From Lachnospiraceae bacterium (lineage in GTDB: Bacteria > Bacillota > Clostridia > Lachnospirales > Lachnospiraceae), in the NCBI GenBank assembly GCA_015057445.1, contig SVEI01000001.1, forward strand, positions 140,291 to 204,290: 64,000 nucleotides of DNA. Direction: 5' to 3'. Positions 26,951 to 36,644 of this stretch are shown piece by piece (positions within the stretch are counted from its first letter, which is position 1; every line of letters begins with the position of its first letter). Made by a program: the position numbers and the translations under genes. The notes beneath the pieces are model-generated. The model saw nothing but the letters and a program-made list of their open reading frames with translations. It was not told the origin of the DNA and did no database searches.

Positions 26951-28459
26951 TTACTTACTATAATAAGCATCAAATATCTGCTTCGCCACCCAAGTACCTG
27001 ATACTCCAAATGTATTGTAGTCCTCAACAACTACACAAACCACAAGGTCAGGATTATCTGGATTAGAAAAGCCTACAAACCAAGAATTACAGTTACCCTC
27101 GTTATCATATTCAGCTGTACCAGTTTTACCTGCCACATCGTAAGATGAACCGGAAAAATAACTTGCAGCAGTACCATAATCACATACAGCCTTCATATAA
27201 TCTGTTAGTATTTCAGCTTCATCACTAGTCATTAACTCTCCATATGACTTGCTTTTAAACTTCTTAACATTACCACCGTCGTCATTTTCTACACGTTCTA
27301 TTAGGTAAGGCTCCATTAGAACGCCACCATTAGCTATTGCACTCATAATCATAGCATTATGAAGCGGAGTAATCTGAGTATTACCCTGTCCTATTACTGT
27401 CTGTGGAAGCTCATCCGGTCTACTGTTGGCATCAATATCAAAGCTAGACATGTTGGTTTCTCCATCGTATGGAAGCTCACTATTAAACAATAATCCATCC
27501 ATGGAAGTTCTAAATTTTGCATAATCCAGATATGTTCCTACATTTGCAAATGAAACATTACAAGAATAAGCCAATGAATCCTTCAGAGATTCTGTATAGT
27601 GTGATGTGTCATCATTACAATGGATATCTACTCCAGAGAATATCTCACTTGCATAACAGTCATAAGAATAATTCTCGTAATTATTAGGATATTCTCTAAT
27701 ATACTCTAATAATGTAAGTACCTTAAATGTTGAGCCAGGAGCATATAATCCCTGAGTGGCTCTGTTAAGAAGAATTGTACTACTTGCACCTTCCTCTGTC
27801 TGAAGATAACTCCAAAGGTAGTCAATCTCACCAGGATTATAGTCAGGTTTTGAAAGCATAACCTTTATCTTTCCTGAAGATGGCTCAATGGCTATTACTG
27901 CACCTTCGCAATATCCCATAGCATTGTAAGCTGCTGTCTGAAGGTCGTAATCTACGGTAGTTATAACATTATCACCACGATTTTTCTCCTCAGAAAGGCC
28001 TTTAATTACTTTCTCGAATATATTGATATGGGAACGAAGCATATAAAAATTGCCCTCTAGTTCTATACCTGATTTACCGTATTTGTCGTAGCCTGTTACA
28101 TGAGCAAATGTATTTGCATAGGGATAGCTTCTTGTAGTATTTCCTTCCTCATCAGTGTTACTGGTTGCTATTACAACACCATCACTGGTGATTATATCTC
28201 CCTTTTCAACATCTTCGGCAAAATTATCTTGTCTAATATTTCTAGAATTAGCAATAACAGTTTCAGACTTAAACTCCATAAAGTAGATAACATACCCTAT
28301 CATTGCCACAAAGACAAATACCATAGTATAGGTTATTACCAATATAGGTTTATTCTTTAATTTATTGTTGTGGGCTCGCTCCTTTTCCTTGGCCATAAAC
28401 TCCTGCTCTGGCGTTAATGGCAGCTTGCTCTTTTCTGATTCTTTCTTTTTCTTTTTCAT
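26951..28459 (-). CDS. Class B penicillin-binding protein (transpeptidase)
   Basis: A 502-residue peptidoglycan transpeptidase with a lysine-rich cytoplasmic start, one membrane segment (about 38-61) and a penicillin-binding domain. The active-site motifs are S243-T-F-K246, S299-C-N301 and K445-T-G-T448. It has only a short dimerisation region, like the PbpA/FtsI-type partners of SEDS proteins. Its start at 28459 (AGAGG ten bases upstream) lies inside the 3' end of the ftsW/rodA-like gene, overlapping it by 98 bases in another frame. A second in-frame ATG at 28396 would still overlap by 35 bases. Confidence 0.93.
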   Translation of the reverse strand: MKKKKKESEKSKLPLTPEQEFMAKEKERAHNNKLKNKPILVITYTMVFVFVAMIGYVIYFMEFKSETVIANSRNIRQDNFAEDVEKGDIITSDGVVIATSNTDEEGNTTRSYPYANTFAHVTGYDKYGKSGIELEGNFYMLRSHINIFEKVIKGLSEEKNRGDNVITTVDYDLQTAAYNAMGYCEGAVIAIEPSSGKIKVMLSKPDYNPGEIDYLWSYLQTEEGASSTILLNRATQGLYAPGSTFKVLTLLEYIREYPNNYENYSYDCYASEIFSGVDIHCNDDTSHYTESLKDSLAYSCNVSFANVGTYLDYAKFRTSMDGLLFNSELPYDGETNMSSFDIDANSRPDELPQTVIGQGNTQITPLHNAMIMSAIANGGVLMEPYLIERVENDDGGNVKKFKSKSYGELMTSDEAEILTDYMKAVCDYGTAASYFSGSSYDVAGKTGTAEYDNEGNCNSWFVGFSNPDNPDLVVCVVVEDYNTFGVSGTWVAKQIFDAYYSK

Positions 28460-29789
28460 GCTTTATTACCTCTTTGTTATGAATTACATACACTCCTTGA
28501 ATAATGGCGAATATAACCAATGTACTGGTTACTGAGCTGACACCATAGCTTACAAGCGGAAGTGTTACTCCCGTAGATGGTATAAACTTTGTAACACCAC
28601 CTAGATTCAAAAGTGTCTGTATTATAAAAAGTATTGAATAACCAAATGCAGCGTATTTGTAAAATGGTTGTCTTACCTTCATAGCTATATTTGCAAATGA
28701 AATATAAACACTAAGCATCATCAATATAAGACAAAGCCCAAATACTACACCCATCTCCTCACAGATTGCGGAGAAAATAAAATCACTTTCGCTAACTGGA
28801 ATATAATCTGCTTTACCCATATAAAGACCTGTTCCCATGTATCCACCTGTTCCTATGGCAAATAGAGACTGAGACACCTGATATCCACCTGTATCTATGA
28901 ATTTAAAAGGATCCTTCCAGGCTTCAACACGAACCATAACATGGTAAAACAGTGTATCCTTGAATAATGTGGCAGCCATAACTACCGCCCCCACTCCAAG
29001 TCCTATACCTCCTATAAGGAAGATAGGTCTAGATGTTGCAAGATAAACCATACACACATATGTTATATAGAATATTACCGCTGCACCTAAATCCTTTTCC
29101 AAAACAAGAACTAACATAAATATTGCTGAAATAACAGCATTGGCCATAATATCCATAAAAGTATTAGCCTTAACAAGCATACAAGCTACAAAGAATACAA
29201 AAAGAATCTTAACAAACTCCATAGGTTGTAAGGAAAGACTACCAATTCTAATCCAGTTACGGGAACCATAATTTTCATATCCCAGTCCTGGAATAAACAC
29301 AGTAAGCAATAAAACTATACCTGCAATACCGTAAAACACACCCATATTTCTAAGATTTCTCCATCTTGACATAATGTATGGTATAAAAGCTGTTATAGTT
29401 AAAGCTGCTGTTGCAAAAATAAACTGCTTAATAGCAAGATTAAAATCAAGTCTAGTCAGCATGGTATATCCTATAAGCAACAAGAAAGCCGTGTTATTGG
29501 TAAGTAATCTTGAAGACTCTTTATATATTGAGTGAAATAACACCATATACAAAACTGCAACAAATATCTGAACTCCATAAAATATAAGGAGCTTTAAAGA
29601 ACCTTCTCGCAGATACATAGTCAGATAACACAAAAAATGTATAACAAATACATACACAATCTGCTTATTTAATTGTTTACGTTTGTCCTTATCATCCTTT
29701 GATCCAAGAATGGAAAAACATTTTACTGTGTAAAGCACCATAAATATAATTATAAGATACTTTGACACTTCACAAATAATATTTAGCAT
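28362..29789 (-). CDS. FtsW/RodA/SpoVE-family peptidoglycan glycosyltransferase
   Basis: A 475-residue SEDS-family polymerase with about ten membrane segments. Conserved loops include the extracellular YENYGSRNWIRIGSLSLQPMEFVKI and the family segment PSTGVTLPLVSYGVSS. It should polymerise lipid II together with the class B PBP encoded next. The start ATG overlaps the stop of the U32 gene (TAATG). The 45-residue cytoplasmic tail (HEKEKERIRKEQAAINARAG) is where the PBP reading frame begins. FtsW, RodA and SpoVE cannot be told apart safely from sequence alone. Confidence 0.93.
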   Translation of the reverse strand: MLNIICEVSKYLIIIFMVLYTVKCFSILGSKDDKDKRKQLNKQIVYVFVIHFLCYLTMYLREGSLKLLIFYGVQIFVAVLYMVLFHSIYKESSRLLTNNTAFLLLIGYTMLTRLDFNLAIKQFIFATAALTITAFIPYIMSRWRNLRNMGVFYGIAGIVLLLTVFIPGLGYENYGSRNWIRIGSLSLQPMEFVKILFVFFVACMLVKANTFMDIMANAVISAIFMLVLVLEKDLGAAVIFYITYVCMVYLATSRPIFLIGGIGLGVGAVVMAATLFKDTLFYHVMVRVEAWKDPFKFIDTGGYQVSQSLFAIGTGGYMGTGLYMGKADYIPVSESDFIFSAICEEMGVVFGLCLILMMLSVYISFANIAMKVRQPFYKYAAFGYSILFIIQTLLNLGGVTKFIPSTGVTLPLVSYGVSSVTSTLVIFAIIQGVYVIHNKEVIKHEKEKERIRKEQAAINARAGVYGQGKGASPQQ

Positions 29790-32203
29790 TACTCTACTCC
29801 TCTATTAAAGTGTCCACTGGTATAAGTTTGATTAGAATTCTTTATAATGTCATTAACATCTTTTTGTTCCAGATAACACTTCATTATATTGATAACATCT
29901 TTTATATGATGTTCATCTTCTAATGTAAAATTAAACCTTAAAGAACATATTCCCATATCTTTGATATATGCTTCATTTATTTGATCAATAATCATATATG
30001 GCAATCCATTATATATTACGTTACAGCATTCTCCACACAAAGCTCTGGCAAAAAATTCGTTCTTCTTGTCATCTCTGATTTTAATTACGGAATTTGTCTT
30101 ATTACAGCTAAGCTTGTTCTTTATAACACATTGTGCTGAAAGCATAACCTGCTGGTACTCATAACATACAAGCTGATTATTACATGATGAAAGATTATAT
30201 AATTCCTTCTTGTTAAGTTCTTTTGGTAGCTCAAATATAACATCTGGAATCAAATTAACGATAAAATCCCTTGCAACATTGTTATATGCATAAACACCAT
30301 CTCCACATATTACTTTGAAATCAGGTTTTTCTAGTTTTTTTCTTTGTATAAAATCAACACATGCAAATAATCCATCTATGTTTCTAATATATATACCATC
30401 AATAGGTTCATTTGGCAAATAGTCAGATATATTGAAATTATTCTTAACAACATAAGGCAACTCAATATAAAGCTTAATCCCCTGTGACCTAATTGTATCA
30501 ACAATACCGTCCTTTAAACCACTCTTATATAGACCTGCTGTAATATATATTCCATGAATATAAGAAACACCCGCCAGAAATTTAAGCTGTTCTAAAGTTG
30601 TTACACCAAAATCAATGGAAGGTTTTTGTTCTACAAAACCATCTGTAGCATTGTAGTTTACATAACTCTCATTTGTATCATTTGTGATGTTTAAGTTAGT
30701 TGTTCTCTTATATTTTGATATTATTTGATTATCTAAAAGATTAATGGCTTCTCTTCTAATTGATTTAATTGCGCTAGCTGGAAGAAATGCATTATGTTCA
30801 ATATCTAAACTTAATTCTGCAAAATTATAATAAGTGTTTCCCAGCTGACTTAACTTATTCTTCACATCATCGATATCAGCTGCTCTTCCTGTAGCTTCCT
30901 GAACTATTCCACCTTCAGCGCAAACCTGAATATATGAATCATTAATATTTCTACCAATAGTAAGAGTCATTGGTTCTCCAATTTTGGCCTTAAATTGTCC
31001 ATATATATCATATTTCTTATTGGTTACTATTATGTTTTGCTCCACATCAGTTATAATATGATTACAACGGGTTCTAAGAGCAACCTCTCCAATGGCAATT
31101 TGCTTTGTCTTAGGACACTTTAAGCTCACTTCTTGATTCTTAGCTCCATCCACGCCTGCTGTTATCTCTATAACACTATCATCCTTTAATTTTAATTCAA
31201 GTACATCCTGCTTAAATAATTCATTATAAAGCCTAATTCCTACGACGCCATCTCTAGCATATGTAACCTTGCCAATTTTAACCCCCTGATTATTAGGTCT
31301 ATCCTTAGATATCATCTCTGGACCATTGTGCATAAAGTAATAACCCTGGCAAAATCCACCTCTATTATAGATATTTGCCAGTTTGAATTTTAATTCTTCT
31401 GCTTTTCTTTCACTATAGCAACCATTGACAAAATCTTCTGCTATCTGATTATATGCATCAACAGCAGATGCCACATAATATTCATTCTTCATACGTCCTT
31501 CTATCTTAAGAGAATCTATACCAGCCTCTATAAGCTGTGGAACATCTGTAAGAGTACACATATCCTTCATAGAAAGAATATACTGGCCATCATAGGCTTT
31601 ACGACATGGTTGTGCACATCTACCTCTATTGCCACTTCTCCCACCAGCCAAAGAACTCATAAGACATCTACCACTGTAGGAATAACACATAGCTCCGTGG
31701 ACAAATGATTCAATTTCAATGTCCATCTCATCCTTAATCTCCCTTATTTCAGAAAGTGCCATTTCTCTAGCAGTAACAATTCTACTAGCACCAAAATCTT
31801 TCATGGCTTTAGCAGCGTGTTTAGATGTGATGTTCATCTGAGTACTACAGTGAATATGCATATCAGGAAACATTTCCCTAATTGCTTTAAACACACCTAA
31901 ATCCTGAACTATTACAGCATCAAGACCTGCTTCGTAATAGGGCAGAATGTAGTCATATAAATCTATTATTTCATTGTCTTTAAACAAGGTATTTACTGTT
32001 AGATATAAAGAAGTGCCATGAATATGTGCATAATCGATTGCTTTAATTGAAGTTTCCAAATCGAAATTAGTGGCATATGCTCTGGCTCCAAATTTATTGC
32101 CGCCAAAATAACAGGCGTCAGCGCCTGCATTAATAGCGGCAATTAATATATCATAGGAACCACATGGTGCCAAAATTTCAGGTTTATTATAAGAATTAAT
32201 CAT
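29789..32203 (-). CDS. U32 family peptidase-like tRNA/rRNA hydroxylation protein
   Basis: An 804-residue U32 protein of the long TrhP/RlhA/YegQ group. The signature region is in ESFVHGAMCYSYSGRCLMSS with SLAGGRSGNRGRCAQPCR, holding the cysteines proposed to carry an iron-sulfur cluster. A C-terminal DUF3656-like extension begins near residue 400. Characterised relatives take part in prephenate-dependent hydroxylation of tRNA U34 or 23S C2501 rather than collagen breakdown. The start overlaps the zapA stop by 8 bases. Confidence 0.88.
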   Translation of the reverse strand: MINSYNKPEILAPCGSYDILIAAINAGADACYFGGNKFGARAYATNFDLETSIKAIDYAHIHGTSLYLTVNTLFKDNEIIDLYDYILPYYEAGLDAVIVQDLGVFKAIREMFPDMHIHCSTQMNITSKHAAKAMKDFGASRIVTAREMALSEIREIKDEMDIEIESFVHGAMCYSYSGRCLMSSLAGGRSGNRGRCAQPCRKAYDGQYILSMKDMCTLTDVPQLIEAGIDSLKIEGRMKNEYYVASAVDAYNQIAEDFVNGCYSERKAEELKFKLANIYNRGGFCQGYYFMHNGPEMISKDRPNNQGVKIGKVTYARDGVVGIRLYNELFKQDVLELKLKDDSVIEITAGVDGAKNQEVSLKCPKTKQIAIGEVALRTRCNHIITDVEQNIIVTNKKYDIYGQFKAKIGEPMTLTIGRNINDSYIQVCAEGGIVQEATGRAADIDDVKNKLSQLGNTYYNFAELSLDIEHNAFLPASAIKSIRREAINLLDNQIISKYKRTTNLNITNDTNESYVNYNATDGFVEQKPSIDFGVTTLEQLKFLAGVSYIHGIYITAGLYKSGLKDGIVDTIRSQGIKLYIELPYVVKNNFNISDYLPNEPIDGIYIRNIDGLFACVDFIQRKKLEKPDFKVICGDGVYAYNNVARDFIVNLIPDVIFELPKELNKKELYNLSSCNNQLVCYEYQQVMLSAQCVIKNKLSCNKTNSVIKIRDDKKNEFFARALCGECCNVIYNGLPYMIIDQINEAYIKDMGICSLRFNFTLEDEHHIKDVINIMKCYLEQKDVNDIIKNSNQTYTSGHFNRGVE

Positions 32204-32600
32204 TTCTACCCTTTTCAGCTTCTAGCTGTATTATCTTTCTCTGGAGCGCATTAATCTGCTCCTTATATTCCTCTATCATTCTCATAGCAGACTCCTGCTT
32301 AATCTGAGCCTCAATAACCTCATGACGAAGATCATAGAGCTGCTGTTCCTTGTTCGAATCTTCAGATACCATACTGTCAGCTTGATTCTTAGCCTTAAAA
32401 TAATCATCAGCTATATTAAGTGCAAGTAAGACACCCTGATACTCTGTATTCATTCTTCTATAATGATCTGAAGTTTTACACTCATTAATCTTATTATTAA
32501 TGTATGTAGCAACATTCTGAAGATAATCCTCTCCTTCATATCCACTTAATGTATATACTTTTCCATTAATAACTACTGGTATATCAACTTTCTTAGCCAT
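32196..32600 (-). CDS. zapA: Cell division protein ZapA
   Basis: A 134-residue ZapA-like protein. The N-terminal globular part (VVINGKVYTLSGYEGEDYLQNVATYINNKI) is followed by a coiled coil (about 70-130, ALQRKIIQLEAEKGRND). ZapA bundles FtsZ filaments at the division ring. It lies between ruvB and the U32 gene, with tight spacing on both sides. Confidence 0.88.
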   Translation of the reverse strand: MAKKVDIPVVINGKVYTLSGYEGEDYLQNVATYINNKINECKTSDHYRRMNTEYQGVLLALNIADDYFKAKNQADSMVSEDSNKEQQLYDLRHEVIEAQIKQESAMRMIEEYKEQINALQRKIIQLEAEKGRND

Positions 32601-32615
32601 TTGTTTCTCTCCTTA

Positions 32616-33620
32616 CTAATCTTTCTTCATAAGATTTTCTAATCCGAAATGTTTATAACAATGCTCTGTGACCATTCTACCACGAGGTGTACGATTAATA
32701 AAGCCATTTTTTATAAGGTAAGGTTCATATACATCCTCTAGGGTACCAGAATCTTCACCTATGGCAGCAGCTAATGTATCAAGACCTACAGGTCCACCAC
32801 CAAATTTATTAATCATAGTCATAAGAACACTTCTGTCTACATTATCAAGTCCCTGTGAATCAACCTCTAATCTATCAAGGGCTGTTTTAGCCACTTCATA
32901 ATGGATATCTCCACTATACTCAACTTCTGCAAAATCTCTAACTCTCTTAAGTAAACGATTGGCAAGTCGTGGTGTTCCACGTGAACGCTTTGCAATTTCT
33001 AAAGCACCTTCATCGTCTATACTAACTCCAAGAACCTTAGCAGACCTTATTATTATCTGCATAAGTTCCATAACATTATAGAATTCTAATTTATTAACTA
33101 CACCAAATCTATCTCTAAGAGGAGCTGTAAGCATTCCTGCTCTAGTTGTTGCTCCTACTAATGTAAACTTTGGCAAATCAATACGTATAGACCTAGCACC
33201 TGCACCTTTACCCACAACTATATCTATGGCAAAATCCTCCATAGCTGGGTAAAGTACTTCCTCAACCTGTTTATTTAATCGATGTATCTCATCTATAAAT
33301 AAAACATCACCTTCTGACAAATTATTCAGAATAGCTGCTAATTCACCTGGTTTTTCAATTGCAGGACCTGAGGTAATCTTAAGATTGACTCCCATCTCCT
33401 GGGCAACTATACCAGCAAGTGTAGTTTTTCCAAGTCCAGGTGGTCCATACAAAAGAACATGGTCAAGGGATTCATTTCTTTGCTTAGCAGCTTCTATGAA
33501 CACCTTAAGATTCTTCTTAGCCTTTTCTTGGCCAATATACTCACCTAAGCTAGATGGTCTAAGTCCCTGTTCAATTTTATCATCTTCGGTAATAATATCC
33601 GCATTAATTATACGTTCCAT
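32616..33620 (-). CDS. ruvB: Holliday junction branch migration helicase RuvB
   Basis: A 334-residue AAA+ ATPase motor of the RuvAB complex. Walker A is [11 protein letters not shown], Walker B is LFIDEIHRL, sensor 1 is [18 protein letters not shown] and the C-terminal winged helix contains [11 protein letters not shown] and RTPRGR. It starts 28 bp after ruvA. Together with RuvA and RecU it completes the junction migration and resolution set in this window. Confidence 0.98.
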   Translation of the reverse strand: MERIINADIITEDDKIEQGLRPSSLGEYIGQEKAKKNLKVFIEAAKQRNESLDHVLLYGPPGLGKTTLAGIVAQEMGVNLKITSGPAIEKPGELAAILNNLSEGDVLFIDEIHRLNKQVEEVLYPAMEDFAIDIVVGKGAGARSIRIDLPKFTLVGATTRAGMLTAPLRDRFGVVNKLEFYNVMELMQIIIRSAKVLGVSIDDEGALEIAKRSRGTPRLANRLLKRVRDFAEVEYSGDIHYEVAKTALDRLEVDSQGLDNVDRSVLMTMINKFGGGPVGLDTLAAAIGEDSGTLEDVYEPYLIKNGFINRTPRGRMVTEHCYKHFGLENLMKKD

Positions 33621-33648
33621 AATAATTATTTGCCTTATTCCTTTATAT

Positions 33649-34254
33649 TTACATTATATTCTTAAGTGACGCTTTAATCAAATCCTCAACTGTGCTATAC
33701 GAACCCTGTAATGCTGTTTTCTTAACAATTCTAAGGGATTCTGACTCAGAATATCCTAGAGCATTAAGAGCTAATACTGCATCACTTATAATATCATCAG
33801 ATGCTCCCTCTGACAAGTCACCATCATCACTATCAACTGTGCCAAATACATCCTCAAGCTTAAACTTATCTTTAAGTTCAATTACAACTCTCTGAGCAGT
33901 CTTAGGACCTACGCCATTAGCCTTAGCAATAGCTTTATGATCTCCTGATATAACTGCCATTCTAAGCTCATCCATACTAAGTGCTGACATAATAGCTAGT
34001 GCACCCTTAGGTCCAATTCCACTCACACCGATAAGAAGCTTAAATACGGATATTTCATCTTTTGTAAGAAATCCAAATAAGCTAATATCGTCTTCTCTTA
34101 CATTCATAAAAGTATATATGGTTCTTTCCTCATGCAACGAAACCTTAGATATTACATTAGCACTTGTTAATACCTTAAACCCTATATTATTGTTCTCAAC
34201 AACAATATAATCAATATCTATATCTTCAATTTTTCCTTTTATATATGAAAACAT
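33649..34254 (-). CDS. ruvA: Holliday junction DNA-binding protein RuvA
   Basis: A 201-residue RuvA. It has an N-terminal OB fold ([21 protein letters not shown]), two helix-hairpin-helix motifs ([19 protein letters not shown] and [20 protein letters not shown]) and a C-terminal domain III that contacts RuvB. It heads the six-gene operon ruvA-ruvB-zapA-U32-ftsW-PBP. I see no LexA box upstream, so SOS control is not evident. Confidence 0.97.
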   Translation of the reverse strand: MFSYIKGKIEDIDIDYIVVENNNIGFKVLTSANVISKVSLHEERTIYTFMNVREDDISLFGFLTKDEISVFKLLIGVSGIGPKGALAIMSALSMDELRMAVISGDHKAIAKANGVGPKTAQRVVIELKDKFKLEDVFGTVDSDDGDLSEGASDDIISDAVLALNALGYSESESLRIVKKTALQGSYSTVEDLIKASLKNIM

Positions 34255-34270
34255 TGTTTACTCCTAAAAA

Positions 34271-34295
34271 GAGTGTTGCTAAAAAAGCAACACTC
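34271..34295 (-). terminator. Rho-independent terminator after divIVA-like gene
   Basis: A 10-bp stem GAGTGTTGCT / AGCAACACTC with a 5-base A loop, followed on the minus strand by TTTTTAGG. It separates the DivIVA-like gene from the ruvA operon. Confidence 0.85.
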
Positions 34296-34308
34296 TATGT
34301 AATACATC

Positions 34309-34929
34309 TTATAAGAACTCGAAGTCCATCTCTTCCTCTTCTTCACCATCGCCAATCATCATACGCTCTGGCTTTCTTGCATCTTCAATCTCACCTACGA
34401 AGATCTCATCATCGTCATCCTCATCTGCAAATGGCTTCTTAGCAGGAGCTTCTTCAGCTGCCTTCTTAAAGAATCTTGATGAAGCTGACTCTTCCTTAGG
34501 AGCCTCAGCCTTTGGTGCTTCTGCCTTTGGCGCCTCTGCCTTTGGTGCCTCTGCCTTTGGAGCTTCAGCCTTTGATGCAGCATTCTCATACTTTGCAGCC
34601 TCAGCCTTTGCTTTAGCAATAATATCCTTAGCAGCAGCTTCTGCATTCTTAATAATCTTGTCAGCCTGAGCCTTTGAAGCATCATCAGAACCTACAGTTG
34701 AAACATTCTCAACCTCAGCAAGTTTGTTCTCAAGTTCAAACATCTTAAGTCTATTATCCTGAAGTGATGATGTAAGCTTCTCATAATCAGAAGACATCTT
34801 CTCATACTTATTATAAAGTTCCTCATATTCTTTATATATAGTCTCTTTGAAATCTTCTACTTCGTTAGTCTTATAACCAAATAAACCTTTCTTAAATGCT
34901 TTAGCTTTAATATCAAGTGGTTGTAACAT
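34309..34929 (-). CDS. DivIVA-like coiled-coil protein
   Basis: A 206-residue DivIVA-family protein. The N terminus LQPLDIKAKAFKKGLFGYKTNEVEDF is the membrane-binding DivIVA motif, followed by a coiled coil to about residue 80 and an Ala/Lys-rich helix. A low-complexity stretch of five KAEAP units and an acidic tail (DEDDDDEIF) complete it. It should mark curved membrane at poles or septa. The ATG at 34929 has GGAGG eight bases upstream. It is monocistronic. Confidence 0.85.
   Translation of the reverse strand: MLQPLDIKAKAFKKGLFGYKTNEVEDFKETIYKEYEELYNKYEKMSSDYEKLTSSLQDNRLKMFELENKLAEVENVSTVGSDDASKAQADKIIKNAEAAAKDIIAKAKAEAAKYENAASKAEAPKAEAPKAEAPKAEAPKAEAPKEESASSRFFKKAAEEAPAKKPFADEDDDDEIFVGEIEDARKPERMMIGDGEEEEEMDFEFL
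34500..34575. repeat. 15-bp tandem repeat coding KAEAP
   Basis: Five copies of a 15-base unit (GCCTTTGGTGCCTCT and close variants) encode KAEAP in the DivIVA-like protein. Such repeats can change copy number by slippage. Confidence 0.85.
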
Positions 34930-35155
34930 CAAAAATTCCTCCGTCCAGTTATTTCTAATATTAGAATTATATCATAATAGGCAAAAAATACAAGTTAAAA
35001 TATTATGTAAATTGTAAACAAATGTTGAATAAATCCAATTAACACTAACTAAAAAAACTAATTAAGATAATTTTTCTTTTTTATATTATTAAAATCATTT
35101 CAATTATTACACATAATTTGATATAATGAGCATTAACATATAAAGGAGGTACTCT

Positions 35156-36220
35156 ATGGAAAAAATCACTAATAAAGCTCGTGTTCACGAATATTTGGTT
35201 CTTCAGAATTATTATAAACCTGAAGACATCGTTGCTTTCGACATTGAAACAACCGGATTTACCGCTGAGACAACTATACTGTATCTAATTGGTTGCGCTT
35301 ACTACGATGCTGGTGAATGGTATATCACTCAGTGGTTTAACAACGATGGTATCTCCGAAAGAGAAATTCTTATTGATTTCTTTACATTTATAAAGGACAA
35401 AAAATACATCTTCAACTACAACGGAGATGGATTCGATATTCCATACTTGAATAAGAAGCTTAAGAAATTCGAAATGGACTATACCTTCGACAACATCGAA
35501 AGTATAGACTTGTATAAAATGATAAAGCCATTTAAGAATATTCTACACCTAGATAATCTTAAGCAAAAATCCATTGAAAAGTTTTTGGGTATTAATCGAT
35601 TAGATAAGTATACAGGCGGAGATTTAATTAAAGTTTACGAGGATTATCTCAGATTACAAGTTCCATCAGGCAAGCAGCTTGTGTTACAACATAACTATGA
35701 AGATTTAGAAGGCTTATTATACTCTTCTTCTCTTTTGGCATATGTAAAACTTAAAGCAGGAAGCTTCGTGGTTCAAAAAATGTCTGTAAGAGATAACAGA
35801 CTTCTCTTTTCTCTTACATTAACCAATCCTATACCAAGACGTATAACTTTAGGTACTAACGATATTATAATTACCGGTCATAAAAAAGAAGCAACAATTA
35901 ATGTTCCTATTCTCACTGAAGAGTTCAAGTTTTTCTTTGACAACTACAAAGAATACTATTATCTTCCTGCTGAAGACATGGCTGTTCACAAAAGTGTTGC
36001 AACCTATGTAGATAAAAACTACAGAGAACAAGCAAAAAAAGACACTTGTTATACAAGACGAAAAGGACACTTTATCACACAAATAGATAGTGGTATTATG
36101 TCAGGCTACAAACGAAACTATAAAGATAAGGAAACTTTTATTGAACTTGTTGACTCGTTTCTTCAGGATTTGGATATGCTTACTGCATATGCAAGACATG
36201 TGATTGAGAAATGTATATAA
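35156..36220 (+). CDS. YprB-like RNase H-fold 3'-5' exonuclease
   Basis: A 354-residue protein with a DnaQ/RNase H-like exonuclease domain (residues 20-200). The acidic motifs are FDIETTG (motif I), FNYNGDGFDIPYL (motif II) and HNYEDLEGL (motif III), matching the YprB_RNaseH-like group. The C-terminal 150 residues are not recognised. AAAGGAGG lies just upstream of the ATG. The role in Firmicutes is not established; nucleic-acid repair or processing is an inference. It is monocistronic and ends at a bidirectional terminator. Confidence 0.83.
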   Translation: MEKITNKARVHEYLVLQNYYKPEDIVAFDIETTGFTAETTILYLIGCAYYDAGEWYITQWFNNDGISEREILIDFFTFIKDKKYIFNYNGDGFDIPYLNKKLKKFEMDYTFDNIESIDLYKMIKPFKNILHLDNLKQKSIEKFLGINRLDKYTGGDLIKVYEDYLRLQVPSGKQLVLQHNYEDLEGLLYSSSLLAYVKLKAGSFVVQKMSVRDNRLLFSLTLTNPIPRRITLGTNDIIITGHKKEATINVPILTEEFKFFFDNYKEYYYLPAEDMAVHKSVATYVDKNYREQAKKDTCYTRRKGHFITQIDSGIMSGYKRNYKDKETFIELVDSFLQDLDMLTAYARHVIEKCI

Positions 36221-36227
36221 ACAAAAA

Positions 36228-36266
36228 AAGAACATCCATTATGACAATATCCATAAGGATGTTCTT
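36228..36266. terminator. Bidirectional terminator (yprB-like gene / original ssrA)
   Basis: AAGAACATCC / GGATGTTCTT with an inner TTATG / CATAA pairing, followed by T5. It ends the yprB-like gene and, before the element arrived, would have ended ssrA on the other strand. Confidence 0.85.
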
Positions 36267-36331
36267 TTTCTCTGTATTCATACAAAACACACTCTAAAGA
36301 TATCAAACTCAAATTAAAGTTCGACACTTCG

Positions 36332-36359
36332 TGCTCATATGGAGCTGGCGGGAATCGAA
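36332..36359. repeat. attL, 28-bp core repeat
   Basis: TGCTCATATGGAGCTGGCGG plus GAATCGAA is identical to 39914-39941. It is the remnant of the ssrA acceptor stem and T arm left by integration. Confidence 0.93.
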
Positions 36360-36417
36360 TATTCTGCAAGTCAAAAAAACCACGTAGAAAGGAGCTTTCC
36401 AGCACGTCCAAAACTTG

Positions 36418-36437
36418 CGGACTCAACAACGGACTCA
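36418..36437 (+). repeat. Left pair of CGGACTCA motifs
   Basis: CGGACTCA occurs at 36418-36425 and 36430-36437, 59 bases from the left core. The same pair recurs near the right end in the same orientation. Candidate integrase arm-binding or excisionase sites. Confidence 0.5.
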
Positions 36438-36452
36438 AATGCTTGATGTTAT

Positions 36453-36493
36453 AACTCCCCGCCAGATTTTCATATTGAAAACTGGCGGGAGTT
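36453..36493. repeat. Long imperfect hairpin in element left end
   Basis: AACTCCCCGCCAGATTTTC pairs with GAAAACTGGCGGGAGTT around the loop ATATT, with two bulged bases. The CTGGCGGGA segment resembles the att core, so this may be another integrase-binding site. Confidence 0.55.
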
Positions 36494-36518
36494 ACACGCC
36501 AGCTATACACCAAGGAGC

Positions 36519-36568
36519 GTGTCAACCCCTTTACCACTGGCGCATACATAGTATGCGGGGGTTGACAC
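36519..36568. repeat. Nested cruciform in element left end
   Basis: An 11-bp outer stem GTGTCAACCCC / GGGGTTGACAC encloses an inner 6-bp hairpin GCATAC-ATA-GTATGC. It lies in the 285-bp stretch without genes between attL and the regulator gene. It could be a single-strand origin for rolling-circle replication; this is inferred from structure only. Confidence 0.55.
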
Positions 36569-36605
36569 AGCGGAGTACATATAAAGACACACACATAATG
36601 GTCTA

Positions 36606-36642
36606 AAGAGGGACGATAAAGGTTTACCTTATCGTCCCTCTT
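36606..36642. terminator. Terminator after the element regulator gene
   Basis: A near-perfect 16-bp stem AAGAGGGACGATAA-GG / CC-TTATCGTCCCTCTT with a short loop lies 3 bp beyond the XRE gene stop. Confidence 0.75.
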
Positions 36643-36644
36643 AA

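Noticed and set aside
34395..34685. Arg/Leu-rich open frame in the divIVA-like gene
   Set aside because: Out-of-frame reading of the KAEAP repeat with extreme composition and no start signals.
36542..36556. GCATAC-ATA-GTATGC hairpin as the Rep origin
   Set aside because: It lacks a nonanucleotide and is far from rep; the stem at 37364-37395 carries TAGTATTAC and is a far better origin.
36163..36594. Minus-strand open frame spanning attL
   Set aside because: It crosses the yprB-like 3' end, a terminator, the att core and two hairpins; no ribosome site and no family resemblance.
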